Notes: generated from the sequence alone by a model not told the origin. A stretch of DNA of 64,000 bases from 66-474 sp035606235 (GCA_035606235.1 DATNFU010000029.1:1-64000), one strand, 5' to 3'. Shown: positions 46,436 to 55,734, counted from the stretch's first letter. Numbers and translations: made by a program.

Positions 46436-47635
46436 ATGGCGACAAAAGAATCGGGACCGGCGGCGGCGTCCGCGCAGTCTCCCAATGCGATCCGCGCCTG
46501 GGGCGCGGAGTGGACCCACAAATTTACCGCCATGCTGGAACACGGCTGGCCGCTGGCCGAAGTTGCGGCCTTGCACGACGATCTCGATCGCATCGCGTCG
46601 GCGGCGGACGGGCTGGGCGACGGCGAACTGGCGAGCACCGCGGTCGAGCTGTCGGTGTATCTGTGTTCGTTCGTGGACGACGGGCGCAGCCCGGATGCAA
46701 TCCAGCGTGCCAATTTGACGCGCATGAGCCGCGCGCTCGGCGGTGATCGCACGACCCCACCCGATCAGCCCGCACCCGCGGTCAAACCATCGAAACTCGC
46801 GCACCTGCTGTATGTCAGCGACGATGCCGGACTGGTGGCGGAATTGTGCATGCGCCTGGCCGAGCGCGGTATCGCCCTGACCGCCCGCTCGAACGCCGAT
46901 GATGTGCTGCAGCGACCGCCCGAACACGGCATGCACGTGGTGCTGGTGGATCAGGCGCTACTGCCAGACCTGCAGCGACTGGAGCGCGCGGCCCTGCATT
47001 TGGGCGGCAGCGCCGGCCGGCCGTTGTTCGCCGCGTTGTTGCGTGACAATTCCCTGGAACAGCGCATGGCGGCGTTGCGTGGCGGTGCAGATCTGGTGCT
47101 CGATTTCAACGACAACCCCGCGCAGCTCGCCGAGCGCGCCGGGCGCGTTCTGCGCGAGCGCGACAGCGCACCATTGCGCGCAATGATCATCGACGACGAT
47201 CGCAGCCAGGCGATGTTCTGCGAAAGCGTGCTGCGTCACGCCGGTGTGGAAACGAAGTTGTATACGGATGCGCGCCAGGCACTGGCCGAATTCGCCGATT
47301 TCCGCCCCGAGGTGGTGCTGCTGGATCTGTACATGCCGGATATGGACGGCTTGAGCCTGGTTGCGGCATTGCGCACTCAACCGAATTCGGCAAGCACTTC
47401 CATCGTGTTCCTGTCCGGCGACCAGGATTCCGAAACCCGGTTTGAAGCCTTGGCTGCGGGCGGGGATGATTTTCTGACCAAGCCGATCCTGCCACGCCAT
47501 CTCGTCGCCGCGGTGCTGACTCGCGGTCGCCGCGCGCGTCAATTGCAGGTATCCGCGTCCGCCAAGCCGGGCTCGGGGTCGACCAGCAGCGCCGCCAATA
47601 TTCGCGAAATCAACTCCGCACGCCGCACGGGCTGA
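46436..47635 (+). CDS. tandem-receiver response regulator without output domain
   Basis: 399 residues. An N-terminal helical, HPt-like region is followed by a first, degenerate receiver at about residues 120-235 (YVSDDAG acidic pocket and VVLVDQAL kept; no Thr/Lys signature clear) and an intact receiver at about 245-370 with IIDDDRSQ, the phospho-Asp in VVLLDLYMPDMDG, Thr/Ser in VFLSGDQ and Lys in LTKPI. A short Ser-rich tail ends it. Many Xanthomonad proteins with this layout continue into GGDEF; that domain is absent here. Convergence with pirin gives no functional link. Confidence 0.8.
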   Translation: MATKESGPAAASAQSPNAIRAWGAEWTHKFTAMLEHGWPLAEVAALHDDLDRIASAADGLGDGELASTAVELSVYLCSFVDDGRSPDAIQRANLTRMSRALGGDRTTPPDQPAPAVKPSKLAHLLYVSDDAGLVAELCMRLAERGIALTARSNADDVLQRPPEHGMHVVLVDQALLPDLQRLERAALHLGGSAGRPLFAALLRDNSLEQRMAALRGGADLVLDFNDNPAQLAERAGRVLRERDSAPLRAMIIDDDRSQAMFCESVLRHAGVETKLYTDARQALAEFADFRPEVVLLDLYMPDMDGLSLVAALRTQPNSASTSIVFLSGDQDSETRFEALAAGGDDFLTKPILPRHLVAAVLTRGRRARQLQVSASAKPGSGSTSSAANIREINSARRTG

Positions 47636-47723
47636 TCGCGCGCCGTTCCGTTCATCACGCATTGCGGCGGCGCATGCAAAGTAGATGCGCCGCATTTCAC
47701 ATTGCGATGAATGGAGTTCGACA

Positions 47724-48176
47724 ATGCCCGCATACGGTCGTACCGCTTTGGCGTGCCCGGTTGTCGCCGTGTTGCTGCTCGCCGGCTGCGCCAGTCATCC
47801 GCAACGCACCTCGCCGACCGGCGCACCCACGGCAACGAGTCATTCGGCGCCGCTGATTCCACGCAGCGCGCCGGAACCCGCAACATCCGGGCAGGCGCCG
47901 CCCGCGCCGAACGGCATGGTCGGCATAGCTTCCTGCGATCAATACCTTTCCACCTACAAGGCCTGTCATCGCGCGGCGGGCATCTTCGCGCCGGATCAGA
48001 TCGATGCGCGCTACGAATTGATGCACGACAGCTTGTTGCGCGACGCGCGCGATCCGGCCAAACGCGCGACGCTCGATCAGCGCTGCCGCGCGCTCTCCAC
48101 CCAATTGCAGCAAGCGCTGCACGGGAAAAGCTGCAATGCCCTGCCTGCGCCGGTCGCGAGCAGCGGCACGCCGTAA
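47724..48176 (+). CDS. putative lipoprotein, unknown function
   Basis: 150-residue protein. Signal sequence MPAYGRTALACPVVAVLLLAGC ends in a lipobox (LLLAGC). A Pro/Ser/Thr-rich spacer (SHPQRTSPTGAPTAT...) follows, then a small Cys-containing domain (IASCDQYLSTYKACHRAAGIF and DQRCRALSTQLQQAL). The Cys pattern C-x8-C suggests a disulfide. I do not recognise the family. msrB begins 52 bp downstream. Confidence 0.7.
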   Translation: MPAYGRTALACPVVAVLLLAGCASHPQRTSPTGAPTATSHSAPLIPRSAPEPATSGQAPPAPNGMVGIASCDQYLSTYKACHRAAGIFAPDQIDARYELMHDSLLRDARDPAKRATLDQRCRALSTQLQQALHGKSCNALPAPVASSGTP

Positions 48177-48228
48177 GCTCTGCGCGGCTGCCTCGGTCTG
48201 CTCAACATCCAGCCTCAGGATTGATGTC

Positions 48229-48735
48229 ATGAACCGCCGCAGTTTTCTGGCCAGCAGCATCGGCGCGCTCGGTGTCGGCGCGCTTGCAATGATTGCGCAT
48301 GCAGCGCAGGACGTGGTCGCGGTAAATTCCGGCCAGCAACCGACTTTCAAATTGACCGACGCGCAATGGCGGGCACGGCTCGGGCCCGAGCGCTATGCGG
48401 TGCTGCGCCAGGCCGCCACGGAACCAGCGTTCAGCAGCCCGTTGGATCACGAACACCGCGCCGGGATTTTTCATTGCGCCGGTTGCGCGTTGCCGTTGTA
48501 TTCGTCGAAGACCAAGTTCGATTCCGGCACCGGCTGGCCCAGTTTCTGGAAACCGCTGCCCAATGCGGTGGCCACCGGCAGCGACAACAGTTTTCTGATG
48601 GTGCGCACCGAAGTGCATTGCCGCCGCTGCGGCGGGCATCTTGGTCATGTGTTCGACGACGGTCCACCGCCGACCGGACTGCGTTATTGCATGAACGGGC
48701 TGGCCCTGCGCTTCGTGCCGGGCGCCGTTTCTTGA
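48229..48735 (+). CDS. msrB: Tat-exported peptide-methionine (R)-S-oxide reductase MsrB
   Basis: Repairs methionine-R-sulfoxide in proteins. 168 residues. The N-terminus MNRRSFLASSIGALGVGALA has a twin-arginine signal, so the enzyme acts in the periplasm. Zinc ligands are CAGC and CRRC; HLGHVFDDG and the catalytic Cys in GLRYCMNGLALRF are present. Tat export fits a protein that needs its zinc and fold before crossing. It follows the lipoprotein gene and may be co-transcribed. Confidence 0.92.
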   Translation: MNRRSFLASSIGALGVGALAMIAHAAQDVVAVNSGQQPTFKLTDAQWRARLGPERYAVLRQAATEPAFSSPLDHEHRAGIFHCAGCALPLYSSKTKFDSGTGWPSFWKPLPNAVATGSDNSFLMVRTEVHCRRCGGHLGHVFDDGPPPTGLRYCMNGLALRFVPGAVS

Positions 48736-48750
48736 AGGCACCCACGCGGG

Positions 48751-50625
48751 TCAGCCGATCAGTAGATCGCACAAGTCGCTTTCAATCATCCGGCACTTCG
48801 TTTTCTCGAGTTCCCGGCTTGGCCCACCTTCCTGCGCGTTCAAATGCAGCGCGGCCCAGGTCAGATTGTCGGCCAGGCTCTCCAGCAGCAGCAATTCCTC
48901 GGCCGCCACCGGATTGGTATCGGGCGCGTAAAGGCATAGCAGGCCCACGGTGCGGCCACCGTCGTGCAGTGGCAGGGTGATCGCCTTGCGGAAGCCGTTC
49001 TCGCGCGCGGAGTCGAGTTTCCACGCGAACCCGGAATCGGGGTGCTGGATATCCTGCACGACCGTTGGCCGGCCGCTCCGCATGGTGCGGCCGCCCGGAC
49101 CGAGGCCCGCGATATCGTCCGCGCTGGAGCTCAGGCGAAGATCCTTCAGGTACTCCAGACCCGCGCCCGCCCAGGCGGCGGGCCGGATCGTTCCGTCGTC
49201 CTCGGCAAAACCGACCCAAGCCATGCGATAACCGCCCGTTTCCACGACGATGCGACAGGCCGCATCCAGCAAGGTTTGCACCTCCGAGGTGTGGATCACC
49301 GCTTCGTTGCAGCGGCCCAGCATGGCCTGCGCGCGCGTGATCCGAGCCAGTTCGCGTTCCGCGCTGAGCCGCGCGGTGATGTCGCTGGCCATCACCAGAC
49401 GACCGGGCCGGCCATCGAAGGGCATGTCGTCGGAAACGATTTCGACCTGAATCAAGCTGCCATCCTTCAGCTTGTGCCGCCAGATGCCTCCATCCTTGCG
49501 GCTGTGCGAGGGCTGATGCACCACCTGACTCAGCCGCGCGATGTCCTCTTCCGGGCGCAGGTCGAGCACGCTCATCGCGAGGAATTCATCACGCGTGTAG
49601 CCGTAATGGCGCACCGCGGCATCATTGACCGCGAGAAACCGCAGCGACTCGCGATCGAACACCCACATCGGGTGCGGGTTGCCCTCGAACAGCAACCGAT
49701 ACTGCGCCGCCGATGCCTGCGCCTGTTCCAGCATGCGTTGGCGGCCGGTCTCGAGTGCAGCGAGGTGTTGGTCGACGTGCCGCTTCTCGATCGCAATACC
49801 CACGATCTGCACGCAGGCATTGGCCAGTTCCAATTCAGCCGGGCTGGGCGTGCGCGGCGTGCGATAGTAGACCGCAACCGTCCCGAGCACGCGATGCACG
49901 CTGGAGAAAATCGGCACTGACCAGCACGCGCGCAAGCCGTAGCGCAGCACCTGATCGCGCCAGTCCAGCCACGCCGGATCGCTGGCAATATCGGCGCTGA
50001 TCACCGTACGCCCTTCGTGCGCCGCGGCGCCGCAGCAGCCTTTGCCGGGGCCGATGCGAACCTGTTCGAATGCGCGCATCAGCTCCGCCGGGAATCCGTT
50101 CGATGCCGCATGGCGCAGATGCTGGCCTTCCTCGTCCAGCAGCAATACGGTGCATATCGCATGATGGTTCTGCGACTCCATCAGGCGCACACTCGCGTTC
50201 AACACTTCGTGCAGTGAAGCGCCTTGCGCCATGGTGGCAAGCAGCGCCACCCGCTCCTTCTCGAGCGCGACCAGGCGCTGGCGCTCGGTGACATCATGGA
50301 GGCTGACGAACCAGGCGGCGGAGCCCTCCCAGGTGGTCTGCGCCAGACGCATTTCCACGGTGAGCGCCGCGGCATTGGGACGCGTGATCTCGACCTGGGT
50401 CGGCGCGCCTACGCGAAGTGGGTAGCCGAACGTGGAGCCGGTCAGTTGCTCGACGCTCCAGCCCAGCAGCACGGCCGCCGAAGGGTTGGCATAGCGCACC
50501 CGTCCATCGATGCCGACCACCAGCACGCCGTCATGGCTGCACTCGATAAGCGTGCGCCAACCCGCATCTTCGCCGAGGTTGATCGTTGGTGAACCGCGCA
50601 ACCACTGCTGGAATCCCAACTTCAT
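48751..50625 (-). CDS. PAS-GAF-PAS-GAF sensor protein without recognised output domain
   Basis: 624 residues. Order: PAS at about 20-120 (SHDGVLVVGIDGRVRYANPSA), GAF at about 145-290 (GPGKGCCGAAAHEGRTVISADI), PAS at about 310-420 (WVFDRESLRFLAVNDAAVRHYGY, with ARLSQVV and DGSLIQVEIV), GAF at about 440-590 (GYRMAWVGFAEDDGTIR, GRTMRSGRPTVVQDIQ). It then ends. No His kinase, GGDEF, EAL or HTH domain was seen. The DNA beyond the stop is non-coding. A signal-receiver scaffold, or a protein that has lost its output. Confidence 0.85.
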   Translation of the reverse strand: MKLGFQQWLRGSPTINLGEDAGWRTLIECSHDGVLVVGIDGRVRYANPSAAVLLGWSVEQLTGSTFGYPLRVGAPTQVEITRPNAAALTVEMRLAQTTWEGSAAWFVSLHDVTERQRLVALEKERVALLATMAQGASLHEVLNASVRLMESQNHHAICTVLLLDEEGQHLRHAASNGFPAELMRAFEQVRIGPGKGCCGAAAHEGRTVISADIASDPAWLDWRDQVLRYGLRACWSVPIFSSVHRVLGTVAVYYRTPRTPSPAELELANACVQIVGIAIEKRHVDQHLAALETGRQRMLEQAQASAAQYRLLFEGNPHPMWVFDRESLRFLAVNDAAVRHYGYTRDEFLAMSVLDLRPEEDIARLSQVVHQPSHSRKDGGIWRHKLKDGSLIQVEIVSDDMPFDGRPGRLVMASDITARLSAERELARITRAQAMLGRCNEAVIHTSEVQTLLDAACRIVVETGGYRMAWVGFAEDDGTIRPAAWAGAGLEYLKDLRLSSSADDIAGLGPGGRTMRSGRPTVVQDIQHPDSGFAWKLDSARENGFRKAITLPLHDGGRTVGLLCLYAPDTNPVAAEELLLLESLADNLTWAALHLNAQEGGPSRELEKTKCRMIESDLCDLLIG

Positions 50626-50797
50626 GTCACATCCCCGGGGCGGGCTGCCCATGCTCGGCGCGTCGGCCGCGCCTGCTGGGTGCTGCCTTGCACGTGAGCT
50701 GCCAAGCGCCGAAGGCAAGTGAGACGCAGTTCCGGAGTTTCAAAAATTTTTGCGTTGCGAGGTACAACCAGGTCGCACAACCAGGCCGCGCGGGTGC

Positions 50798-50827
50798 AAA
50801 AAAGCCCCGGCGTTGCGGCCGGGGCTT
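50798..50827 (-). terminator. rho-independent terminator after the cold-shock gene
   Basis: Read leftward: AAGCCCCGGCC, loop GCAAC, GCCGGGGCTT, then a T run. It lies about 25 bp after the stop of the cold-shock gene at 50853. Confidence 0.9.
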
Positions 50828-50852
50828 CAGATTTACGACCGTGGCGCGAACT

Positions 50853-51062
50853 TCAGGCGGGCTCGACTGCGTCCGCTTGCAGGCCCTTCGGGCCCTTGAC
50901 CACGGTAAAGGTGACCTTCTGGCCTTCCTGCAACGACTTGAAGCCGGTGCCCTGGATGGCGCGGAAGTGCACGAACACGTCTTCGCCGTTCTCGCGGCTG
51001 ATGAATCCGAAACCCTTGGCATCGTTGAACCATTTGACGGTGCCGGCTTGACGATCCGACAT
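50853..51062 (-). CDS. cold-shock domain protein (CspA family)
   Basis: 69-residue OB-fold nucleic-acid-binding protein. RNP1 is KGFGFIS and RNP2 is VFVHF; GTVKWFNDAKGFGFI near the N-terminus is the family start. It probably melts RNA secondary structure. The ATG at 51062 begins MSDRQAGTVKWF. The other cold-shock gene at 63.4 kb encodes a very similar protein of the same length. The upstream 350 bp include a long leader region, common in cold-shock genes. Confidence 0.95.
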   Translation of the reverse strand: MSDRQAGTVKWFNDAKGFGFISRENGEDVFVHFRAIQGTGFKSLQEGQKVTFTVVKGPKGLQADAVEPA

Positions 51063-51412
51063 AACTGACTCCTTGCGACTCGATGGATTGAATTGATACC
51101 GCGCGTAACCGCGCGCCTTTCCTGCACTGACTAGCGAGTGTGAAGACAGCGATGCGATCGTTGAACCACCCCTTGTCAGACCCTCTCCCGCGGTCCGGCT
51201 AACTCAGCGCGCGGATCGTACTGCAAGCCGGCCGGGAAACGCCAGTGCATCCAAGTACCTGTCCAGGGCCCAAGTTGCGATCTCATGCCGGCTTGCCGGG
51301 GGGCCATTCCGCTCCGATTAATCGCTGCCTGCGTAAGTTGAACCGGCTGACGATCGAACCGCCGCGTCGCGGCGGGTGATTCTCCCCGTCCTGGATGATC
51401 AAGGAGAGTTCC
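51063..51412. other. intergenic region between divergent csp and proline-rich gene
   Basis: About 350 bp with no convincing gene. It should contain the cold-shock gene leader and promoter on the left strand and the promoter of the proline-rich gene on the right. A GCGCG/CGCGC hairpin lies near 51100. AAGGAG at 51401-51406 is the right gene's ribosome-binding site. Confidence 0.4.
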
Positions 51413-51898
51413 ATGAATGCCCGTTCCCGCCTGCTCGCGCTTGCCGTTGCCTCGCTGTTCGCGACGGCGGCCATGGCGCAATACGCTCCGCCCCCCCCGC
51501 CATCGCCGCCAGCTCCGACGCAGGATGCGATGCCGCCTCCGCCTCCCCCGCCGCCGCCGGCCGCTCAAGACACGATGCCGCCGCCTCCCCCGGCGCCACC
51601 GGCCCCGCCGGTCGAGCAGCCCGCGCCTCCCCCGCCTCCGCCCGCACCCCTTGCAGGTGCGCCCAATGGGAGTGCCCAGTTGCAAACTCCGCAAGGCACC
51701 TTGACGGTCAATTCGGGTATGCCGCCCGCGACCGATTACGGCCCGAAGCCGCCGTTCGCGCAACTGGATACCAATCACGACGGCCGCATCGATCAAAACG
51801 AGGCACAGGCCTACATACCCCTGGAGAACGACTGGATCCATGTCGCCCACCACGCCAGCAGCATCAGCAAGGCCCAGTACGCGGCCTGGGGCGACTGA
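51413..51898 (+). CDS. exported proline-rich EF-hand protein
   Basis: 161 residues. Signal peptide MNARSRLLALAVASLFATAAMA; then a domain rich in runs of P (PPPPPP, nine prolines in one run) over about residues 25-85; then TPQGTLTVNSG and one EF-hand loop DTNHDGRIDQNE (canonical acidic positions) at about 120-131. Calcium binding is inferred from the loop. Translation of the proline runs should depend on EF-P (see epmA). SD AAGGAG supports the ATG at 51413. Confidence 0.8.
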   Translation: MNARSRLLALAVASLFATAAMAQYAPPPPPSPPAPTQDAMPPPPPPPPPAAQDTMPPPPPAPPAPPVEQPAPPPPPPAPLAGAPNGSAQLQTPQGTLTVNSGMPPATDYGPKPPFAQLDTNHDGRIDQNEAQAYIPLENDWIHVAHHASSISKAQYAAWGD

Positions 51899-51921
51899 CC
51901 AAAGCAAAGCTGGATGAGCAA

Positions 51922-51953
51922 ACAAAAAGGGCCGCTCGGCCCTTTTTGTTTTT
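51922..51953. terminator. bidirectional terminator between convergent genes
   Basis: AACAAAAAGGGCC-GCTC-GGCCCTTTTTGTT: a perfect stem flanked by A and T runs, following the proline-rich gene and preceding the end of the M14 peptidase gene, which comes from the other side. Confidence 0.9.
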
Positions 51954-51970
51954 CGAGACCAGGCCCGTGA

Positions 51971-54727
51971 TCAGTGCAGCCGGTCGTAATTGACCAGTGC
52001 ATTGAACAGCAGCGCATAGCTGCCGAGCGTCTCGCCGCGCCAGACCGGGTTGTTGGCAAACAGCAGTACATGGCCTTGGCCGTAGCGCGCATCCACCACC
52101 GCCGCGCGCTGCGCGATCGCGCCGCCGTTGTCGAGCAACCCGGACACCAGCAACTTGTCCGCATCGGCCCAGCGCACGACCACGTCGGGACGCCGGTCGG
52201 GCGGAATCAGGAACACGTTGTTGCGCTTCTGCTCGGCATTCAATGGCAGCGCCTGCCATGGCTTCGCTTCGGGCAGTTCCGGCAGAGGCGTGGAAGCACG
52301 GCCTTCGGGCGTGTCGGCTTCATCAGGGCCGCCGCGACCGGTCGGACGCGTGTAGTCCATGGCACTCGGAATGCCGCGATTGCCGATCGTCTGGTTGCTG
52401 ATGTCGAAAGCCATGCCGCTGGAACTGTACAGCGCGAAAGTTTTTCCATAGCCCTGCGCGATCGGGCTTTTGTCATCGACTAGCTCCGCACGCAACACGC
52501 TGCCGACCACGCGCGTGTTTTTCTCGGGCGCAACCGACACGCCCGGCGCGAGACCGGTTTCGATCGCGAATTTGGCGGTGTCTTCCGAAGTCACCAGCAA
52601 GCCACCTTGCGCGACGAAGCGCTTGAGGTTGGCCAGACCGGTTTCACCCAGGCCGGGCCGGATGTCGTCGGTGGAATCGATCACGCCCAGGTTGGGCGTC
52701 AGCGCGCTTTTCTTCCACGGCATCGGATTGCCGTACATCGGCAGCCCATCCACGATCAATTGCGTCGTGGAATAGCCGACCGGCCCGAACAGAATCACGT
52801 CGTATTTGCCGCGCAGGTTCGCGTCGCGCGCCGCATCCTGCGTGCTGATGTAATGATAAGGCACGTGCAGCTTGTCCAGCGCCATCCGCCACCAGCCTTC
52901 GGTCTGGGTGTTGAGCCAGGTGTGCATCAGCGCAATGCGCGGCAGCCTGCCGTGCACGCCGAGCGACGCCAGGTCGAACGCCGGCGATGGCAAAACGGAA
53001 ACGCGTTGCACCGGCACCTTCAGCACCGATGCATCGGTGACGCGCGCGACGTCCACGCCGAACAGGTCGCCGAATGACCAGCCAGTATCGTCGTAGGGAT
53101 GCTTCTGCGGATCATCCGGCGCCCAGTACTGGCGGTCCAGCAAGGTGTCGGCGATGCGCGAATATGGTTGGTCCATGCGCACGATATAGCTGCCAGCCGG
53201 AAAATTGCGCGCGACGGTGTGCTCGCGCGGCGGTTCAACCGGCTTCGAATTTTTATCGGATGAGGTGGACTTTGCATCGCCGTTGCGCTCCGGCACCTGC
53301 ACGGTGAACGGTGCATCGGCCTTGCTGATTTCCACATGCTGCTTCAGCAGCACGCGCAACAATTGCGCCTGCGCGCCCTGGTGTTTCTCGTCGCCGCTCA
53401 ATACATAGGCCGCCGGCCCGGCCTGCTGCGGCTTCTCGATCGAGCGCTTGGATTTCAGCCAGAAGTTGTTCAAGAACTTCTGCTCGTTTTCGGCGAAGTA
53501 GTGCAGCGCAGTGAGCAGACCCGATTGCTCGTAATTGTTGTTGTCGCGCTGCGACCACAGCACCTTGGGCAGCGGCGGATTGGGCTTGTACCAGGTACGC
53601 GCGTATTCGTCGGGATTGAGAATGCGCTCCTCGGTGTCGGCGCCATCGTTGCCGAAAGTCTCATACAGGCGGCTGATGCCGTTGTGCATCGCCGCGATGA
53701 ACATGAGATACCCAGGGCTCCAGGTATCGAAATCGCCGTGGGTGAACACGCCCGGCATGCCGAACTTGGTCAACTGCTCGACGTTGTTCCAGCCGATCTG
53801 CTGCCACTCGCCGGTGAGGATGGGATCGATCCACGCGTTGTACGGGCCGTCGCCCACCGTGTTGTCATACAGGAACGGTACCGATTCGTGCAGGTCGTGC
53901 AGCACCTGCGCGTGCCAATCCACGTAGGTGTCCAGCACATTCTTCGTGAGGTCGAGCGTCACTCCCATCGCATCGCGGTTGTTGTCGTGCGCGACATAAT
54001 GGCCCCAGTACATCAGCGGCGGATATTGCTCGTCGGGGTGCGCGCGATGCCAGCTATACAGATCCACCATCCGATCGCGTCCGTCCACTTCCACCACCGG
54101 CGTGATCAGCGTGATCACGTGGCTGCGGATGTACTGGATGTACGGTGCGTCATCCACGGCAAGCCGATACCCCAGTTCCATCAGCGCGGTCGGCGCGCCG
54201 GTTTCGGTGGAATGGATGGTGCCGGTGATGTAGTAGACCGGCGTGCTCTGCCTGATGAGTTCCGCAGCTTTCGCATCGTCCATGTCCAGCGTACGCGGAT
54301 CGGCGAGCTGGGCGAGACGCGCCTTGTTGGCGTCCAGATCCTTCAGCAGCGATTCGTCGGCGATCGCCACCGCGATCATCTCGCGGCCCTCCTCGGTCTT
54401 GCCGATGCTGAACACCTTCACCCGCGGTGACGCGGCCGCGAGCATGCGGAAATAACGATACACATCTTCCGCGTACGGCAGCATGTTGGGCGCGCCGGCC
54501 ACATCGCCCAGCACTTTCTGCGGCGTCGGCACCGTGGAGGATGCCGGCAGGTAATCGGTCAGCGGCGAATTGAATGATGGATCGGTGGTGTACTTGGCGA
54601 TCTTCGCCGTGTAAGCCTGATCCACCGGCTGTTGCGGATCGCGCGCATAGGTGTTGTCCGTCTGCGCCGAAGCCGCGCCGCACGCGGCCAGCAATGCCGT
54701 GACGATTCCGATCCATCCTGCACGCAT
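51971..54727 (-). CDS. exported M14-family zinc carboxypeptidase
   Basis: 918 residues with signal peptide (MRAGWIGIVTALLAACGAASA). The peptidase domain shows GTIHSTETGAPTALMELGYRL, in which HSTE matches the HxxE zinc ligands of M14, and RDRMVDLYSWHR and LHDLHESVPF downstream. The long C-terminal part includes a glutamine-amidotransferase-like region (ALMHTWLNTQTEGWW ... GGLLVTSEDTAKF). The protein is larger than typical carboxypeptidases (about 300-450). It probably trims peptides in the periplasm or outside. ATG at 54727 chosen over ATG 54733 and a TTG far upstream. GGGGG precedes. Confidence 0.88.
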   Translation of the reverse strand: MRAGWIGIVTALLAACGAASAQTDNTYARDPQQPVDQAYTAKIAKYTTDPSFNSPLTDYLPASSTVPTPQKVLGDVAGAPNMLPYAEDVYRYFRMLAAASPRVKVFSIGKTEEGREMIAVAIADESLLKDLDANKARLAQLADPRTLDMDDAKAAELIRQSTPVYYITGTIHSTETGAPTALMELGYRLAVDDAPYIQYIRSHVITLITPVVEVDGRDRMVDLYSWHRAHPDEQYPPLMYWGHYVAHDNNRDAMGVTLDLTKNVLDTYVDWHAQVLHDLHESVPFLYDNTVGDGPYNAWIDPILTGEWQQIGWNNVEQLTKFGMPGVFTHGDFDTWSPGYLMFIAAMHNGISRLYETFGNDGADTEERILNPDEYARTWYKPNPPLPKVLWSQRDNNNYEQSGLLTALHYFAENEQKFLNNFWLKSKRSIEKPQQAGPAAYVLSGDEKHQGAQAQLLRVLLKQHVEISKADAPFTVQVPERNGDAKSTSSDKNSKPVEPPREHTVARNFPAGSYIVRMDQPYSRIADTLLDRQYWAPDDPQKHPYDDTGWSFGDLFGVDVARVTDASVLKVPVQRVSVLPSPAFDLASLGVHGRLPRIALMHTWLNTQTEGWWRMALDKLHVPYHYISTQDAARDANLRGKYDVILFGPVGYSTTQLIVDGLPMYGNPMPWKKSALTPNLGVIDSTDDIRPGLGETGLANLKRFVAQGGLLVTSEDTAKFAIETGLAPGVSVAPEKNTRVVGSVLRAELVDDKSPIAQGYGKTFALYSSSGMAFDISNQTIGNRGIPSAMDYTRPTGRGGPDEADTPEGRASTPLPELPEAKPWQALPLNAEQKRNNVFLIPPDRRPDVVVRWADADKLLVSGLLDNGGAIAQRAAVVDARYGQGHVLLFANNPVWRGETLGSYALLFNALVNYDRLH

Positions 54728-54871
54728 GATCATCCCCCGGGATTCTGGTCGCGCGAGGGTAGCCAAAAACCGCCGCGCGTGAGGGTGCCGGAATGCATAC
54801 GCATCCGGCAGCGCCCGTGGAGCGCTTTTCAACGCGGCGCCGAGATGTTCAGAGACGGGGCAAGACGCGCC

Positions 54872-55267
54872 CTACACTCCGTATCTCAACCACAGCTCTG
54901 CTTCGCGCTCGCTGCCGAACACGCGCAAGGTGAACCCCGCTTCGCGAAAAGCAAGTTCACCGTGTTCGACCACGCGCAGGTTGGCACTCACCGGCTCGTG
55001 GAAAGCAACCCGAAGGTGCTCCAGCCCGCTGCCGCGCAGGGCCTCGGCAAGTTTCGAGAAATCCTGCGGGGTGGCCGGCTCGCCGTGCAGATCGTCGCAG
55101 ACCAGCAACCGGCGGAGATCGCGGCGCGCGCATTCGGCAACGATCTCGCGCCAGTAGGCCAGCGTGATTTCGGGTGAGTCCTGCGGGCCTTGCACGCACG
55201 CGTAGAGATAATCGCCGCGATCGTTGAAGCGCAGCTCGAAAGGCGCTGCGGGTGGTTCGGGACTCAT
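54872..55267 (-). CDS. small STAS-like protein, tandem paralogue 1
   Basis: 131-residue cytosolic protein. YELRF/FNDRGDYL near the N-terminus, LAYWREIVAECARRDLRRLLVCDD in the centre and FGSEREAELWLRY at the end match the next gene. The alternating beta/alpha pattern resembles STAS/SpoIIAA-like folds. I do not recognise a family name. It lies between the M14 gene and its paralogue, all leftward. Confidence 0.75.
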   Translation of the reverse strand: MSPEPPAAPFELRFNDRGDYLYACVQGPQDSPEITLAYWREIVAECARRDLRRLLVCDDLHGEPATPQDFSKLAEALRGSGLEHLRVAFHEPVSANLRVVEHGELAFREAGFTLRVFGSEREAELWLRYGV

Positions 55268-55320
55268 GCTGACCTTGTCTGCGAAAGTGCAGTGCGCCTG
55301 ATCGCACTATCGGAGGTGAA

Positions 55321-55734
55321 TCAATTCTCGCCGTAGCGCAACCATAATTCGGCTTCGTACTCACTGGCGAACACGCGTACGATAAACCCCGCCTCTCGCG
55401 CGCTCAGCTCGCCGTATTCGGCTTCCGACAGCGCCGCGCTGTTCAACTCGCAGTAGGCGACGCGCACGCTGCGCATATAACTTTCGCGCATCGTCGCGAT
55501 CACCTGGTCCATTTCCGCGGGCTTGAGCGGCTTGTTCTCGAAACAGTCGATCACCAGCAACGCACGCGCACCCCGATGTTCGCATGCCGCGGCGATTTCT
55601 GGCCAGTATGCCAGACTGGTTTCGAGCGAATCGGCGACCCCGGAAATCTCCACGCGCAGGTAGTCGCCGCGATCGGAAAATCGCAAGTCATAGGAACTGG
55701 GCGGCGGCTGCAGATCATCTGGCGGTACGCTCAT
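55321..55734 (-). CDS. small STAS-like protein, tandem paralogue 2
   Basis: 137 residues. Shared features with its downstream neighbour are YDLRFSDRGDYL, AYWPEIAAACEHRGARALLVIDC and FASEYEAELWLRYG at the C-terminus, showing a tandem duplication. The start at 55734 (MSVPPDD) mirrors the paralogue start; ATG 55752 is an alternative. It is 50 bp from egtD on the same strand, so a link to that operon is possible but not shown. Confidence 0.75.
   Translation of the reverse strand: MSVPPDDLQPPPSSYDLRFSDRGDYLRVEISGVADSLETSLAYWPEIAAACEHRGARALLVIDCFENKPLKPAEMDQVIATMRESYMRSVRVAYCELNSAALSEAEYGELSAREAGFIVRVFASEYEAELWLRYGEN

Noticed and set aside
55291..55308. AGTGCG/CGCACT inverted repeat between the STAS-like paralogues as an operator
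   Set aside because: Six-base arms with a six-base spacer are weak, and no regulator is adjacent.
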